This document shows positions 36,758 through 43,987 of a stretch of 64,000 bases of DNA, piece by piece; the stretch's first letter is position 1, and each line of letters begins with the position of its first letter. Below the pieces are notes generated by a model. That model saw nothing but the letters and a program-made list of their open reading frames with translations. It did no database searches and had not been told where the DNA came from. A program made the position numbers and the translations under genes. This DNA comes from Actinomycetota bacterium (lineage in GTDB: Bacteria; Actinomycetota; Acidimicrobiia; IMCC26256; JAENVU01): NCBI GenBank assembly GCA_016870395.1, contig VGBT01000005.1, positions 1 to 64,000 on the forward strand, written 5' to 3'.

Positions 36758-38011
36758 ATGGACGCGGTCGCCGTGCGGCCCGGGACCCCGCTTCACGGCA
36801 CGATCAAGGTCTCGGGCGCGAGCAAGAACTCCGGCGTGAAGCAGCTCGCCGCCGCGCTGCTCGCGCCCGGCGTCACGACCGTGCGCAACTTGTCGCCGGT
36901 CAAAGACCTCGAGGTGATGATCGCGGTGCTGCGCGCGGTCGGCGTCGAGGTGTCCTGGACCGGCTCCGAGGAGCTACGTCTCGACACGTCGGGCACGCTC
37001 GAGCCCGAGGCGCCCTACGACCTCGTCACGCGCATGCGGGCGTCGATCAACGTGCTCGGACCGCTCCTCGCGCGTTGTGGTGAGGCACGGGTGGCGCTTC
37101 CGGGCGGTGACAACATCGGCAGCCGGAAGCTCGACATGCACTTCACCGGCCTCGAGGCCATGGGTGCGGAGCTCGAGGTGAGCCGCGGGTTCGTGCAGGC
37201 GCGCTGCAACGCGCTCAAGGGCGCTCGTGTCGTGCTCGAGTTCCCGAGCGTCGGCGCCACCGAGAACCTCCTCACCGCCGCGGTGCTGGCGAAGGGCGAG
37301 ACGGTCATCGAGAACGCGGCGCGCGAGCCGGAGATCACCGATCTCGCGGCGTTCCTCAATCGCATGGGCGCCCACGTGCTCGGCGCGGGCACCAGCACGA
37401 TCACGGTGGAGGGCGTCGACGAGCTCACCGCCGCCGACACCGAGATCATGGGCGACCGGATCGAGGCTGGCACGTTCCTGATGGCGTGCGGGATTGCGGG
37501 CGGCGAGATCACGCTCGACGGCGTGCGCCTCGAGCATCTCGAGATGGTCGCGATGAAGCTCGGCGAGATGGGGATGCGGGTGTCGAAGACGCCCGACGGC
37601 ATCTGGGCGGCGGCTCCAGAGCGGCTCCGGGCCGTCGACATCCAGACGCTGCCGTACCCGGGCTTCGCCACCGACTTCATGCCCCTGGCCGTGGCGCTGC
37701 TCGCCACCTGCGACGGCACCGCGATCGTGACCGAGAACATCTTCGACAACCGCTTCTCGTTCGTCGACGAGCTGCTCCGGATGGGTGCCGACGCCATCAC
37801 CGACGGCCGGCACGCGGTGGTGCGGGGCCGGGAGCGGCTCTCGGGCGCGCCGGTGCGCGCGTTCGACGTGCGGGCCGGGGCGGCGCTGGCGCTGGCGGGA
37901 CTGCGGGCCGAGGGCGAGACGGTGGTCCACGAGTGGCACCACGTCGACCGGGGCTACCGCGACCTGCCCGGCGCCCTGGCGAGCCTCGGCGCGGAGGTCA
38001 GCCGCCTCTGA
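36758..38011 (+). CDS. murA: UDP-N-acetylglucosamine 1-carboxyvinyltransferase with Asp at the fosfomycin position
   Basis: This 417-residue cytoplasmic enzyme adds enolpyruvate from PEP to UDP-GlcNAc, the first committed step of peptidoglycan synthesis. It has GTIKVSGASKNSGVKQLAAALL (split) with the substrate Lys-Asn pair, LPGGDNIGSRKLDMH and the C-terminal YPGFATDFMPLAVALL. At the position of E. coli Cys115 it has Asp118 (codon 37109-37111). Mycobacterial MurA also has Asp there, and this makes the enzyme insensitive to fosfomycin. Length is normal. Confidence 0.95.
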   Translation: MDAVAVRPGTPLHGTIKVSGASKNSGVKQLAAALLAPGVTTVRNLSPVKDLEVMIAVLRAVGVEVSWTGSEELRLDTSGTLEPEAPYDLVTRMRASINVLGPLLARCGEARVALPGGDNIGSRKLDMHFTGLEAMGAELEVSRGFVQARCNALKGARVVLEFPSVGATENLLTAAVLAKGETVIENAAREPEITDLAAFLNRMGAHVLGAGTSTITVEGVDELTAADTEIMGDRIEAGTFLMACGIAGGEITLDGVRLEHLEMVAMKLGEMGMRVSKTPDGIWAAAPERLRAVDIQTLPYPGFATDFMPLAVALLATCDGTAIVTENIFDNRFSFVDELLRMGADAITDGRHAVVRGRERLSGAPVRAFDVRAGAALALAGLRAEGETVVHEWHHVDRGYRDLPGALASLGAEVSRL

Positions 38012-38145
38012 GCCTTCAAACCCTCCCCGGGGATTGTGCTCCGATGCGCTCTATGCGCTCCTGAACGAACAAACCTGGGGGGCGAGGTGGGTTGGGTGGG
38101 CCCGTGCGCCAGGGGTGGGAAGGGCTGGGGTAACTTCGGCGTTGT

Positions 38146-38168
38146 CCACCCGTGCGCCGCGCGGGTGG
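38146..38168 (+). repeat. Hairpin in the leader of the NifU-like gene
   Basis: CCACCCG-TGCGCCGCG-CGGGTGG forms a 7-bp stem with a 9-base loop. It lies just downstream of a TAACTT hexamer at 38131 and 24 bases before the ATG, so it could form the 5' end of the mRNA. Confidence 0.5.
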
Positions 38169-38191
38169 CGCGCCAGAAAGGTGAACCCCGA

Positions 38192-38428
38192 ATGCCCAGT
38201 GACACGATGGAATCCGGTGTCCTCGAGGCGATCGATGCGATCCGCCCCGCCCTGCAGGCCGACGGGGGCGACATCGTCTTCAAGGAGATCGACGAGGACG
38301 GCGTGGTCCACGTCGAGCTCGTCGGCGCATGCGGGACCTGTCCGGTGTCCACCATGACGCTGAAGGCCGGCGTCGAGCGGATCATCATGGACCGCGTGCC
38401 GGGCATCACCGAGGTCATCGCGGACTGA
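38192..38428 (+). CDS. NifU C-terminal-domain (Nfu-type) iron-sulfur scaffold protein
   Basis: This 78-residue protein is a single NifU C-terminal domain with the CxxC cluster site in VGACGTCPVSTMTLK, preceded by LEAIDAIRPALQADGGDI. It would carry or deliver a 4Fe-4S cluster. The ATG at 38192 follows AAAGGTGAACC. The 180-base upstream gap holds a TAACTT hexamer and a hairpin and otherwise nothing coding that I can support. MeaB follows 11 bases later. Confidence 0.88.
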   Translation: MPSDTMESGVLEAIDAIRPALQADGGDIVFKEIDEDGVVHVELVGACGTCPVSTMTLKAGVERIIMDRVPGITEVIAD

Positions 38429-38439
38429 CCGCGTCGACC

Positions 38440-39381
38440 GTGTCCCGTGATCCTGCCGCGCTCGTCGCGCGCGCCGTCATCGGTGACCGCGCTGCGATTG
38501 CCAAGCTCATCTCGGTCGTGGAGCGCGGCGGACCCTCGGCCTTCGAGGCCGCCGCAGCGTTGCACCCACACACCGGTCGGGCCTACACCGTCGGGCTCAC
38601 CGGCGCGCCGGGCGCCGGCAAGTCGAGCCTCACCGACGCGCTCATCACCCGCATCCGCCGGGGCGGCACCGAGGTGGGCGTGCTCGCCGTCGACCCCACC
38701 AGCCCCTTCAGTGGCGGGGCGATCCTCGGCGACCGCGTGCGCATGCAGGACCACGCCACCGATGAGGGCGTGTACATCCGGTCGATGGCCACGCGTGGCC
38801 ACCTCGGCGGACTGGCGCTCGCCACGCCGCAGGCCATCCGCGTGCTCGACGCCGCGGGCAAGCCCTGGGTGATCGTCGAGACCGTCGGCGTCGGACAGGT
38901 CGAGGTGGAGATCGCCGGCGCGGCGGACACCACGGTCGTCGTCGTCAACCCCGGTTGGGGTGACGGGGTGCAGGCGAACAAGGCCGGGCTCATGGAGATC
39001 GCCGACCTGTTCGTGGTGAACAAGGCCGACCGTGACGGCGTCGCCGAGACCGTGCGCGACCTGGAGCTCATGCTCGACCTTTCGGGACATCCGGCCTGGC
39101 GGCCTCCGGTGCTCACCACCGTGGCCACGCGGGGCGAAGGGATCGACGAGCTCTGGGCGGCCGTCGGGGAGCATCGCGCGTTCCAGGAGGGCGACGGGTC
39201 GCTGGCCCGCCGTCGCCGGGAGCGGACTCGGGAGGAGCTGCACGCGATCGTGCTCGCCCGGCTCGAGGCCCAGGCCGACGCGGCGTGCCGCGGCGACCGC
39301 TTCGAGGCCGCGGTCGCGCAGGTTGCCGCCCGCGAGCTCGACCCGTACACGGCCGCAGAGGAGCTGCTCGGCGCTCGCTAG
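38440..39381 (+). CDS. meaB: MeaB/ArgK-family GTPase (B12-mutase chaperone)
   Basis: This 313-residue G3E GTPase protects and reloads adenosylcobalamin-dependent acyl-CoA mutases. It has Walker A GAPGAGKSSL, DPTSPFSGGAILGDRVRM, the switch motif ETVGVGQVEVEIA and the guanine-specificity motif VVNKAD. It starts at GTG 38440, 11 bases after the NifU-like stop. Its likely client here is the IcmA-like mutase at 25488, although the genes are 11 kb apart; a methylmalonyl-CoA mutase outside the window is the alternative. Confidence 0.93.
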   Translation: MSRDPAALVARAVIGDRAAIAKLISVVERGGPSAFEAAAALHPHTGRAYTVGLTGAPGAGKSSLTDALITRIRRGGTEVGVLAVDPTSPFSGGAILGDRVRMQDHATDEGVYIRSMATRGHLGGLALATPQAIRVLDAAGKPWVIVETVGVGQVEVEIAGAADTTVVVVNPGWGDGVQANKAGLMEIADLFVVNKADRDGVAETVRDLELMLDLSGHPAWRPPVLTTVATRGEGIDELWAAVGEHRAFQEGDGSLARRRRERTREELHAIVLARLEAQADAACRGDRFEAAVAQVAARELDPYTAAEELLGAR

Positions 39382-39384
39382 GGT
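39379..39384 (+). promoter_or_regulatory. -10-like TAGGGT, leaderless type
   Basis: It overlaps the meaB stop codon and ends 6 bases before ATG 39391 of the second enoyl-CoA hydratase. Confidence 0.4.
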
Positions 39385-39390
39385 GCCGGC

Positions 39391-40170
39391 ATGGCAGACG
39401 CCCTCGTCCTCACCGACATCCGCGCCGACGGCGTGGCGACCCTGCGGCTCAACCGCCCTCCGATGAACGCGCTGTCACAGGCACTGCTCACCGAGTTGGG
39501 CGCGGCGGCCCGTGCGCTCGGCGACCACGAGCGGGTGAAGGCCGTTGTGGTGCTCGGCGGCGAGAAGGCGTTCGCCGCGGGGGCCGACATCTCGGAGTTC
39601 TCCGACCAGGCTGCGGCCAAGCGCATCGGCAAGACGTTCCGCCACGCGTTCGACGCCGTCGCCGCGATTGCGCGCCCGGTCATCGCGGCGGTCAACGGCT
39701 TCGCGCTCGGCGGCGGGATGGAGCTGGCCTGCGCGTGCGACCTGCGGGTGGCCGGCGACCGGGCGAAGCTGGGCCAGCCCGAGATCCTCCTCGGCATCAT
39801 CCCCGGCGCGGGCGGCACGCAGCGGCTGACGCGGCTCGTGGGTCCGGCGCGCGCCAAGGATCTGGTGTGGAGCGGTCGGCAGGTCGGATCCGACGAAGCG
39901 TTGGCGATGGGGTTGGTCGACCGGGTGGTGCCCGCGGGGGAGTGCGAGGAGCACGCGCTCGACTGGGCCGCGGAGCTCGCGTCGGGCGCGGTGGCGGCGA
40001 TGGGGCTGGCCAAGGGCGCGATCGACGGCGGCCTCGACGGATCGCTGGCCCGGGGGCTCGACCTCGAGGCCGAGGCGTTCGTCGAGGTGTTCGGGACCGA
40101 GGACGCGAAGACCGGGGTCGCGAGCTTCCTGGAGCACGGCCCGGGCAGGGCGACGTTCTCGGGCCGCTGA
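39391..40170 (+). CDS. Enoyl-CoA hydratase
   Basis: This 259-residue crotonase-family enzyme has RLNRPPMNALSQ, the oxyanion holes in KAFAAGADISEF and FALGGGMELACACD, and the catalytic acid region QPEILLGIIPGAGGTQRL. All positions of a canonical short-chain enoyl-CoA hydratase (EchA type) look intact, including both Glu candidates. It probably hydrates trans-2-enoyl-CoA in beta-oxidation. It follows meaB by 9 bases but also has its own leaderless-type -10. It converges with an SRPBCC gene. Confidence 0.9.
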   Translation: MADALVLTDIRADGVATLRLNRPPMNALSQALLTELGAAARALGDHERVKAVVVLGGEKAFAAGADISEFSDQAAAKRIGKTFRHAFDAVAAIARPVIAAVNGFALGGGMELACACDLRVAGDRAKLGQPEILLGIIPGAGGTQRLTRLVGPARAKDLVWSGRQVGSDEALAMGLVDRVVPAGECEEHALDWAAELASGAVAAMGLAKGAIDGGLDGSLARGLDLEAEAFVEVFGTEDAKTGVASFLEHGPGRATFSGR

Positions 40171-40208
40171 CCGGCTCGTCCCAACGGTGGGGAGGGTCGA
40201 GGACGTCG

Positions 40209-40655
40209 TCAGGCGCCGGCTTCGACCTTCGCCCGGAGTCGGACGAGGTTTCGGTGCCAGATGCGGGCCAGCAGCGGTCGGGCCGCGCGCTCGCCCACCG
40301 GCCCGCCCATCCACCACGGGAACGTGAGCTCCTCGGTCCAGGCGAACCCGGTGCACGCGGTGCCGACGGGGGTGAGCACGAACCGGCCGCGGCCGGTCAC
40401 CACGCCCCGGTGCTCGATCGTCATGGCCACGCCCGGGTCCCACCCGACCACCCGCATCACGTCGTTCGTCCGTAGCGGCCCGACGCGGGTCACGCACGCG
40501 AGCTCCGTTCCCACGCCGGACCGCTGCTCGGTGAGGAACGTGATCGACGCCGCGTCGGCCATCCAGTCGGTGTGGGTCTCGAGATCTTCGATCGCCGCCC
40601 ACACCCGGTCGGGCGCGGCGCCGATGGTCGTACCGACGCGGATCGTGACCGTCAC
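40209..40655 (-). CDS. SRPBCC-family (polyketide cyclase/START-like) protein
   Basis: This 148-residue protein has the helix-grip pattern: IRVGTTIGAAPDRVWAAIEDLETH (split), TDWMADAASITFL, and the long C-terminal helix ARPLLARIWHRNLVRLRAKVEAG (split). Such proteins bind hydrophobic ligands; no specific role can be given. I start it at GTG 40655 overlapping the galT stop (GTGA); the track's 399-residue ORF is this frame extended antisense-like through galT. Confidence 0.78.
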   Translation of the reverse strand: MTVTIRVGTTIGAAPDRVWAAIEDLETHTDWMADAASITFLTEQRSGVGTELACVTRVGPLRTNDVMRVVGWDPGVAMTIEHRGVVTGRGRFVLTPVGTACTGFAWTEELTFPWWMGGPVGERAARPLLARIWHRNLVRLRAKVEAGA

Positions 40656-41665
40656 GCGGCATCCGGTGCCGGTGCAGCGGCCCGCAGCAGCGTCGCGGCC
40701 TGCTCGGGTGGCACCACGTTCACCAGCATGCCGGTGCCGAACTCGAACCCGGCGTGATGGCCGAGGCGCGGCACCAGCTCGGCGTGCCAGTGCATCTCCC
40801 CGGCGTGCACCCCGGGCGCACCGGTGTGCACGACGACGTTGTAGGCGGGGGAGCCGAGCAGCGTGTCGACCCGGGCCAGTGCGTCGCGAACCCCGAGCGC
40901 GACGACGCGGATCTCCGCGTCGGTCGCCTCGTCGAAGCGGGCGCGGGTTGACCGGTGAGCACATCGCATGCCGTAGGCGCTCGGGGAGGCCGGCGGGCAC
41001 CAGGCCGGCGCGGGCCCGTCGATCACGACCAGGTCGGCGGCCCGAGCTGCAGCCAGCTCCCCGGGCACCAGGTCCTGTACCGCGAAGCGCTCGGCCATCT
41101 CCACGACCCGAGGCGGCACCACGTCGAGCGCCACGACCTGCGCGTGCGGGTGTGCGATCGACGCGCCCGCGGCGCGCCCGTGGTTGACGAAGGCGAACGC
41201 GAACGCCCGGCCGGCGTCGAGGTGATGACCTACCCGGTCGCGCATCACCAGAAGCACCTCGACGGCGGTGTCGTCGTCGAGCGCGCCGAAGTCGGCGCGG
41301 TGGTCGGGCGAGAGGATCACCACCTCGTGCGCGCCGGTGGCGCTCCCGTTGACATGGGCTCCGGCACCGACGATCGGATAGAGGTTCGGCACCACGCGTA
41401 CGCGCCATCCGGGTGCGTCCGGCTCGCCTCCGCCGGTGCGTGCCACCTCGGGTGGGGTCATCGCCTCGTTGCCGGCGCAGAACGGACAGTCCGCCGACAT
41501 CGACGCCTCGGGTCGGCTCCGGCGCCGGTCGTCGTCGCCTGCGCGGGTTCCGGGCGCCTCCGCCGGCGGGGGGACCACTTCGGCGACCGTGTGCGGCCGC
41601 GCCGCTCGCCCCGCGGCGACGATCACCGACCGCCCGCTGATCGGATCCTCACGGAGCTCCGGCAT
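40652..41665 (-). CDS. galT: Galactose-1-phosphate uridylyltransferase (GalT family)
   Basis: This 337-residue HIT-superfamily enzyme exchanges UMP between UDP-glucose and galactose 1-phosphate (Leloir pathway). The catalytic His-Pro-His is in ASIAHPHAQVVAL, one zinc site is CPFCAGNE, and RVVPNLYPIVG and HAGEMHWHAELVPR are typical. It is a short GalT and could also be a general hexose-phosphate uridylyltransferase. The ATG at 41665 lies 6 bases after TAACGT. A GalE-like epimerase lies at 57.6 kb. Confidence 0.88.
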   Translation of the reverse strand: MPELREDPISGRSVIVAAGRAARPHTVAEVVPPPAEAPGTRAGDDDRRRSRPEASMSADCPFCAGNEAMTPPEVARTGGGEPDAPGWRVRVVPNLYPIVGAGAHVNGSATGAHEVVILSPDHRADFGALDDDTAVEVLLVMRDRVGHHLDAGRAFAFAFVNHGRAAGASIAHPHAQVVALDVVPPRVVEMAERFAVQDLVPGELAAARAADLVVIDGPAPAWCPPASPSAYGMRCAHRSTRARFDEATDAEIRVVALGVRDALARVDTLLGSPAYNVVVHTGAPGVHAGEMHWHAELVPRLGHHAGFEFGTGMLVNVVPPEQAATLLRAAAPAPDAA

Positions 41666-41671
41666 CGCGTG

Positions 41672-41677
41672 ACGTTA
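41672..41677 (-). promoter_or_regulatory. galT -10-like TAACGT, leaderless type
   Basis: On the minus strand it ends 6 bases before the galT ATG. It is back to back with the TACCCT of the divergent flavoprotein gene. Confidence 0.45.
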
Positions 41678-41694
41678 GCCAGCAGGCGGAGACC

Positions 41695-41700
41695 TACCCT
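41695..41700 (+). promoter_or_regulatory. -10-like TACCCT, leaderless type
   Basis: It ends 6 bases before GTG 41707 of the LpdA-like gene. Confidence 0.45.
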
Positions 41701-41706
41701 GGTGGA

Positions 41707-43065
41707 GTGCGCATGCGGCTCGTGATCATCGGCGGCGGCCCGGCCGGCAACACCGCCGCGACGGTGGCAGCGACGCTGGGCGCCGAGGTCACCGTGGTCG
41801 AGCGCGACGTCATCGGTGGCGCCGCCAACCTGTGGGACTGCATCCCCTCGAAGGCGATGATCGCCACCGGTGGCGAGCTCTCCGAGCTCACCCGCGCCGG
41901 CACGATGGGTCTCGAGGCCGAGGGACGGCTCGACGTCGCCGCGCTGCGGGCCCGGGTGGCCGCGATCGAGGCCCGGCTCCACCAGTCCGTGGTCGGCCTG
42001 CTCGAGTCGCAGGGCGCGCGGATGCTGCAGGGTCGCGGCCGGCTGAAGGGCCCGCACGAGGTGGTTGTCGAGACGGCCGACGGCCTCGTCGAGCTCGACG
42101 CCGACACGATCCTGCTGGCTACTGGGTCCCGCCCGCGGATCCCCGAGTGGGCCGAGATCGACCACGACCGCGTCCTCACAACGCGCGACGCCTACCCGCC
42201 GCCGACGATCCCCGAGCACCTCTGCGTGATCGGCTCCGGGGTCACCGGCGTGGAGTTCACGCACATGTTCTCCGCGCTCGGCTCGGAGGTGACACTCGTC
42301 GTCTCCCGTCAGCAGGTCTTGCCGCGCAAGGACCCGGAGGTCGCGGCGGTTTTGGAGGACGAGTTCCTGCGCCGCGGTGTGCACCTGCTCAAGGGCGCGC
42401 GCGCCAAGGGCATCGAGCGCACCGACGAAGGTGCGACCGTGCACTGCGACGACGCCCGGCAGGTCGAGGCCGGACACGTGCTGCTCTGCGTCGGGTCGGT
42501 CCCGAACTCCGAGGAGCTGGGGCTCGACGAAGCGGGTGTCGAGGTCGCCGACGACGGCACCGTCCCGATCAACCACCACTGCCAGTCGAACGTCGCGCAC
42601 ATTTACGCGGCGGGCGACCTGTCAGGGAGGCTGCCGCTCTCGTCGGTGGCGGCGATGCAGGGTCGCAAGATCGCCGAGCACCTCATGGGCCTGCACACCC
42701 TCGAGCACCGGCACCTCGACTACGACAAGGCGGCGTCCGCGATCTTCACCGAGCCCGAGATCGCCGACGTGGGGATCGCCGAGGCCGAGGCGTTCGCCGA
42801 GGGCCGCAAGATCCGGGTGACGAAGGTGCCGTTCGCGGCGAGCGCCGCCGCGCTCATCCAGGGCGACCCACGCGGCTTCATCAAGGTGATCTCCGACCCG
42901 GCGACGGGTGTCGTGCTCGGTGGCTCGATCGTCGGCCGGCACGCGGCCGAGCTGATCAGCGTGATCGCCGTGGCGGTCACCAACGGGCTGAAGGTGGGCG
43001 ACATCTCCGACTCCCTCTTCGTGCACCCGTCGATGTCCGAGTCCCTCGCCGACGCCGCCTGGTAA
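41707..43065 (+). CDS. lpdA: LpdA-type pyridine nucleotide-disulfide oxidoreductase lacking one redox Cys
   Basis: This 452-residue flavoprotein has the FAD site VIIGGGPAGNTAA, the NAD(P) site CVIGSGVTGVEF, IYAAGDLSG and the C-terminal HPSMSESL with the family His-Glu. The active-site motif normally GGxCxxxGCIPSK reads GGAANLWDCIPSK, so the first Cys is Ala40 and only Cys45 remains. It therefore cannot be a normal dihydrolipoamide dehydrogenase. Mycobacterium tuberculosis LpdA (Rv3303c), a quinone reductase, also lacks the disulfide. A soluble transhydrogenase-like role is another option. Confidence 0.85.
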   Translation: MRMRLVIIGGGPAGNTAATVAATLGAEVTVVERDVIGGAANLWDCIPSKAMIATGGELSELTRAGTMGLEAEGRLDVAALRARVAAIEARLHQSVVGLLESQGARMLQGRGRLKGPHEVVVETADGLVELDADTILLATGSRPRIPEWAEIDHDRVLTTRDAYPPPTIPEHLCVIGSGVTGVEFTHMFSALGSEVTLVVSRQQVLPRKDPEVAAVLEDEFLRRGVHLLKGARAKGIERTDEGATVHCDDARQVEAGHVLLCVGSVPNSEELGLDEAGVEVADDGTVPINHHCQSNVAHIYAAGDLSGRLPLSSVAAMQGRKIAEHLMGLHTLEHRHLDYDKAASAIFTEPEIADVGIAEAEAFAEGRKIRVTKVPFAASAAALIQGDPRGFIKVISDPATGVVLGGSIVGRHAAELISVIAVAVTNGLKVGDISDSLFVHPSMSESLADAAW

Positions 43066-43157
43066 GCAGGAGCAGGGGCGTCAGCTGAGCTCGTCTTCGA
43101 CAGCCCCGATGTCCGTGACGTCGATGTGGGCGCGCCACGTCTCCACCGGGGGTGTGC

Positions 43158-43947
43158 TCACGCGCTGAGCTCGCCGGGAAGCACCGTGACGGCCGCACCG
43201 GCGTGCACGACCCGGTCGGCCCCGAGCCGGCATCATACGAAGCCGCCCCTCGCCGAGGCCTGGTAGCCGACGAGCTCGGTGCGGCCGAGCCGTGCCGCCC
43301 AGTACGGAGCGAGCGAGCAGTGCGCGGAGCCGGTGACCAGGTCCTCCGGGATGCCCACGCCGGGGCCGAACACGCGTGACACGAAGTCGGCGTCGGTCCG
43401 CGTCGCGCGTGCCGTCACGGTCGCGCCCTGCACGCCGTCGAGCATGGCCAACCGGTCGAGATCGGGCTCGAGTCCGACCATTTCGGTTTCGCTCGCGAGC
43501 TCCGCCAGGTACCACGCGGACCCCCGCTCGACCGCAACCGGCCGCACCCCGAGCGCGAGGACGAGAGCCGGGTCCGGGTCGGCGACCGGAGCCGTCGGCA
43601 TCGACGGGAAGTCCATCTCGACGAGCTCGCCCGCGCGCGCACAGGTGAGCAACCCGCTGCGGGTGTAAAAGCGCGCCGGCGCGTCGGAGTCGAGGCGCCC
43701 CGTCTCCCACAGCGTGTGCGCGCTCGCGAGCGTCGCGTGACCGCACAGGTCGATCTCGACGGTCGGTGTGAACCAGCGCAGCCCGAAGCCGTCGGACTCG
43801 GGTACGAGGAAGGCGGTCTCGGCAAGGTTCATCTCGGCGGCGACGGCCTGCATCCATGCCGGGTGGGCCGGTACGTCGAGCAGGCAGATCGCCGCCGGGT
43901 TCCCGCGGTTCGGCGCTGAACGCGTCGACCTGGAAGAGCTCGGGCAT
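43158..43947 (-). pseudogene. PhzF-family isomerase gene with a frameshift and a premature TGA
   Basis: The N-terminus MPELFQVDAFSAEP starts at ATG 43947. The family continuation RGNPAAICLLDVPAHP lies in another frame, so a shift (+1 or -2) occurs near 43905. The body then reads normally (NLAETAFLVP, DLCGHATLASAH, EDLVTGSAHCSLAPYW, ASARGGFV) until TGA at 43233-43235. The same frame continues with CRLGADRVVHAGAAVTVLPGEL to a natural stop at 43158, the usual PhzF C-terminus. A CGA to TGA change explains the inner stop. Two lesions make this a probable pseudogene; assembly error is the alternative. Confidence 0.8.
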
Positions 43948-43987
43948 CTGCGGAGGGCATGGGAGCCGAGGGAGCTCCGGCGCGTGT

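Noticed and set aside
43081-43161. A 26-residue ORF whose GTG overlaps the natural phzF stop
   Set aside because: The coupling is suggestive, but the peptide (VSTPPVETWRAHIDVTDIG...) matches nothing I know and the upstream gene is broken.
19626-43235. Reassignment of TGA to an amino acid, suggested by two in-frame TGA codons
   Set aside because: Many intact genes end in TGA within ATGA/GTGA overlaps. One of the two cases also has a frameshift. No selenocysteine-type context was seen.
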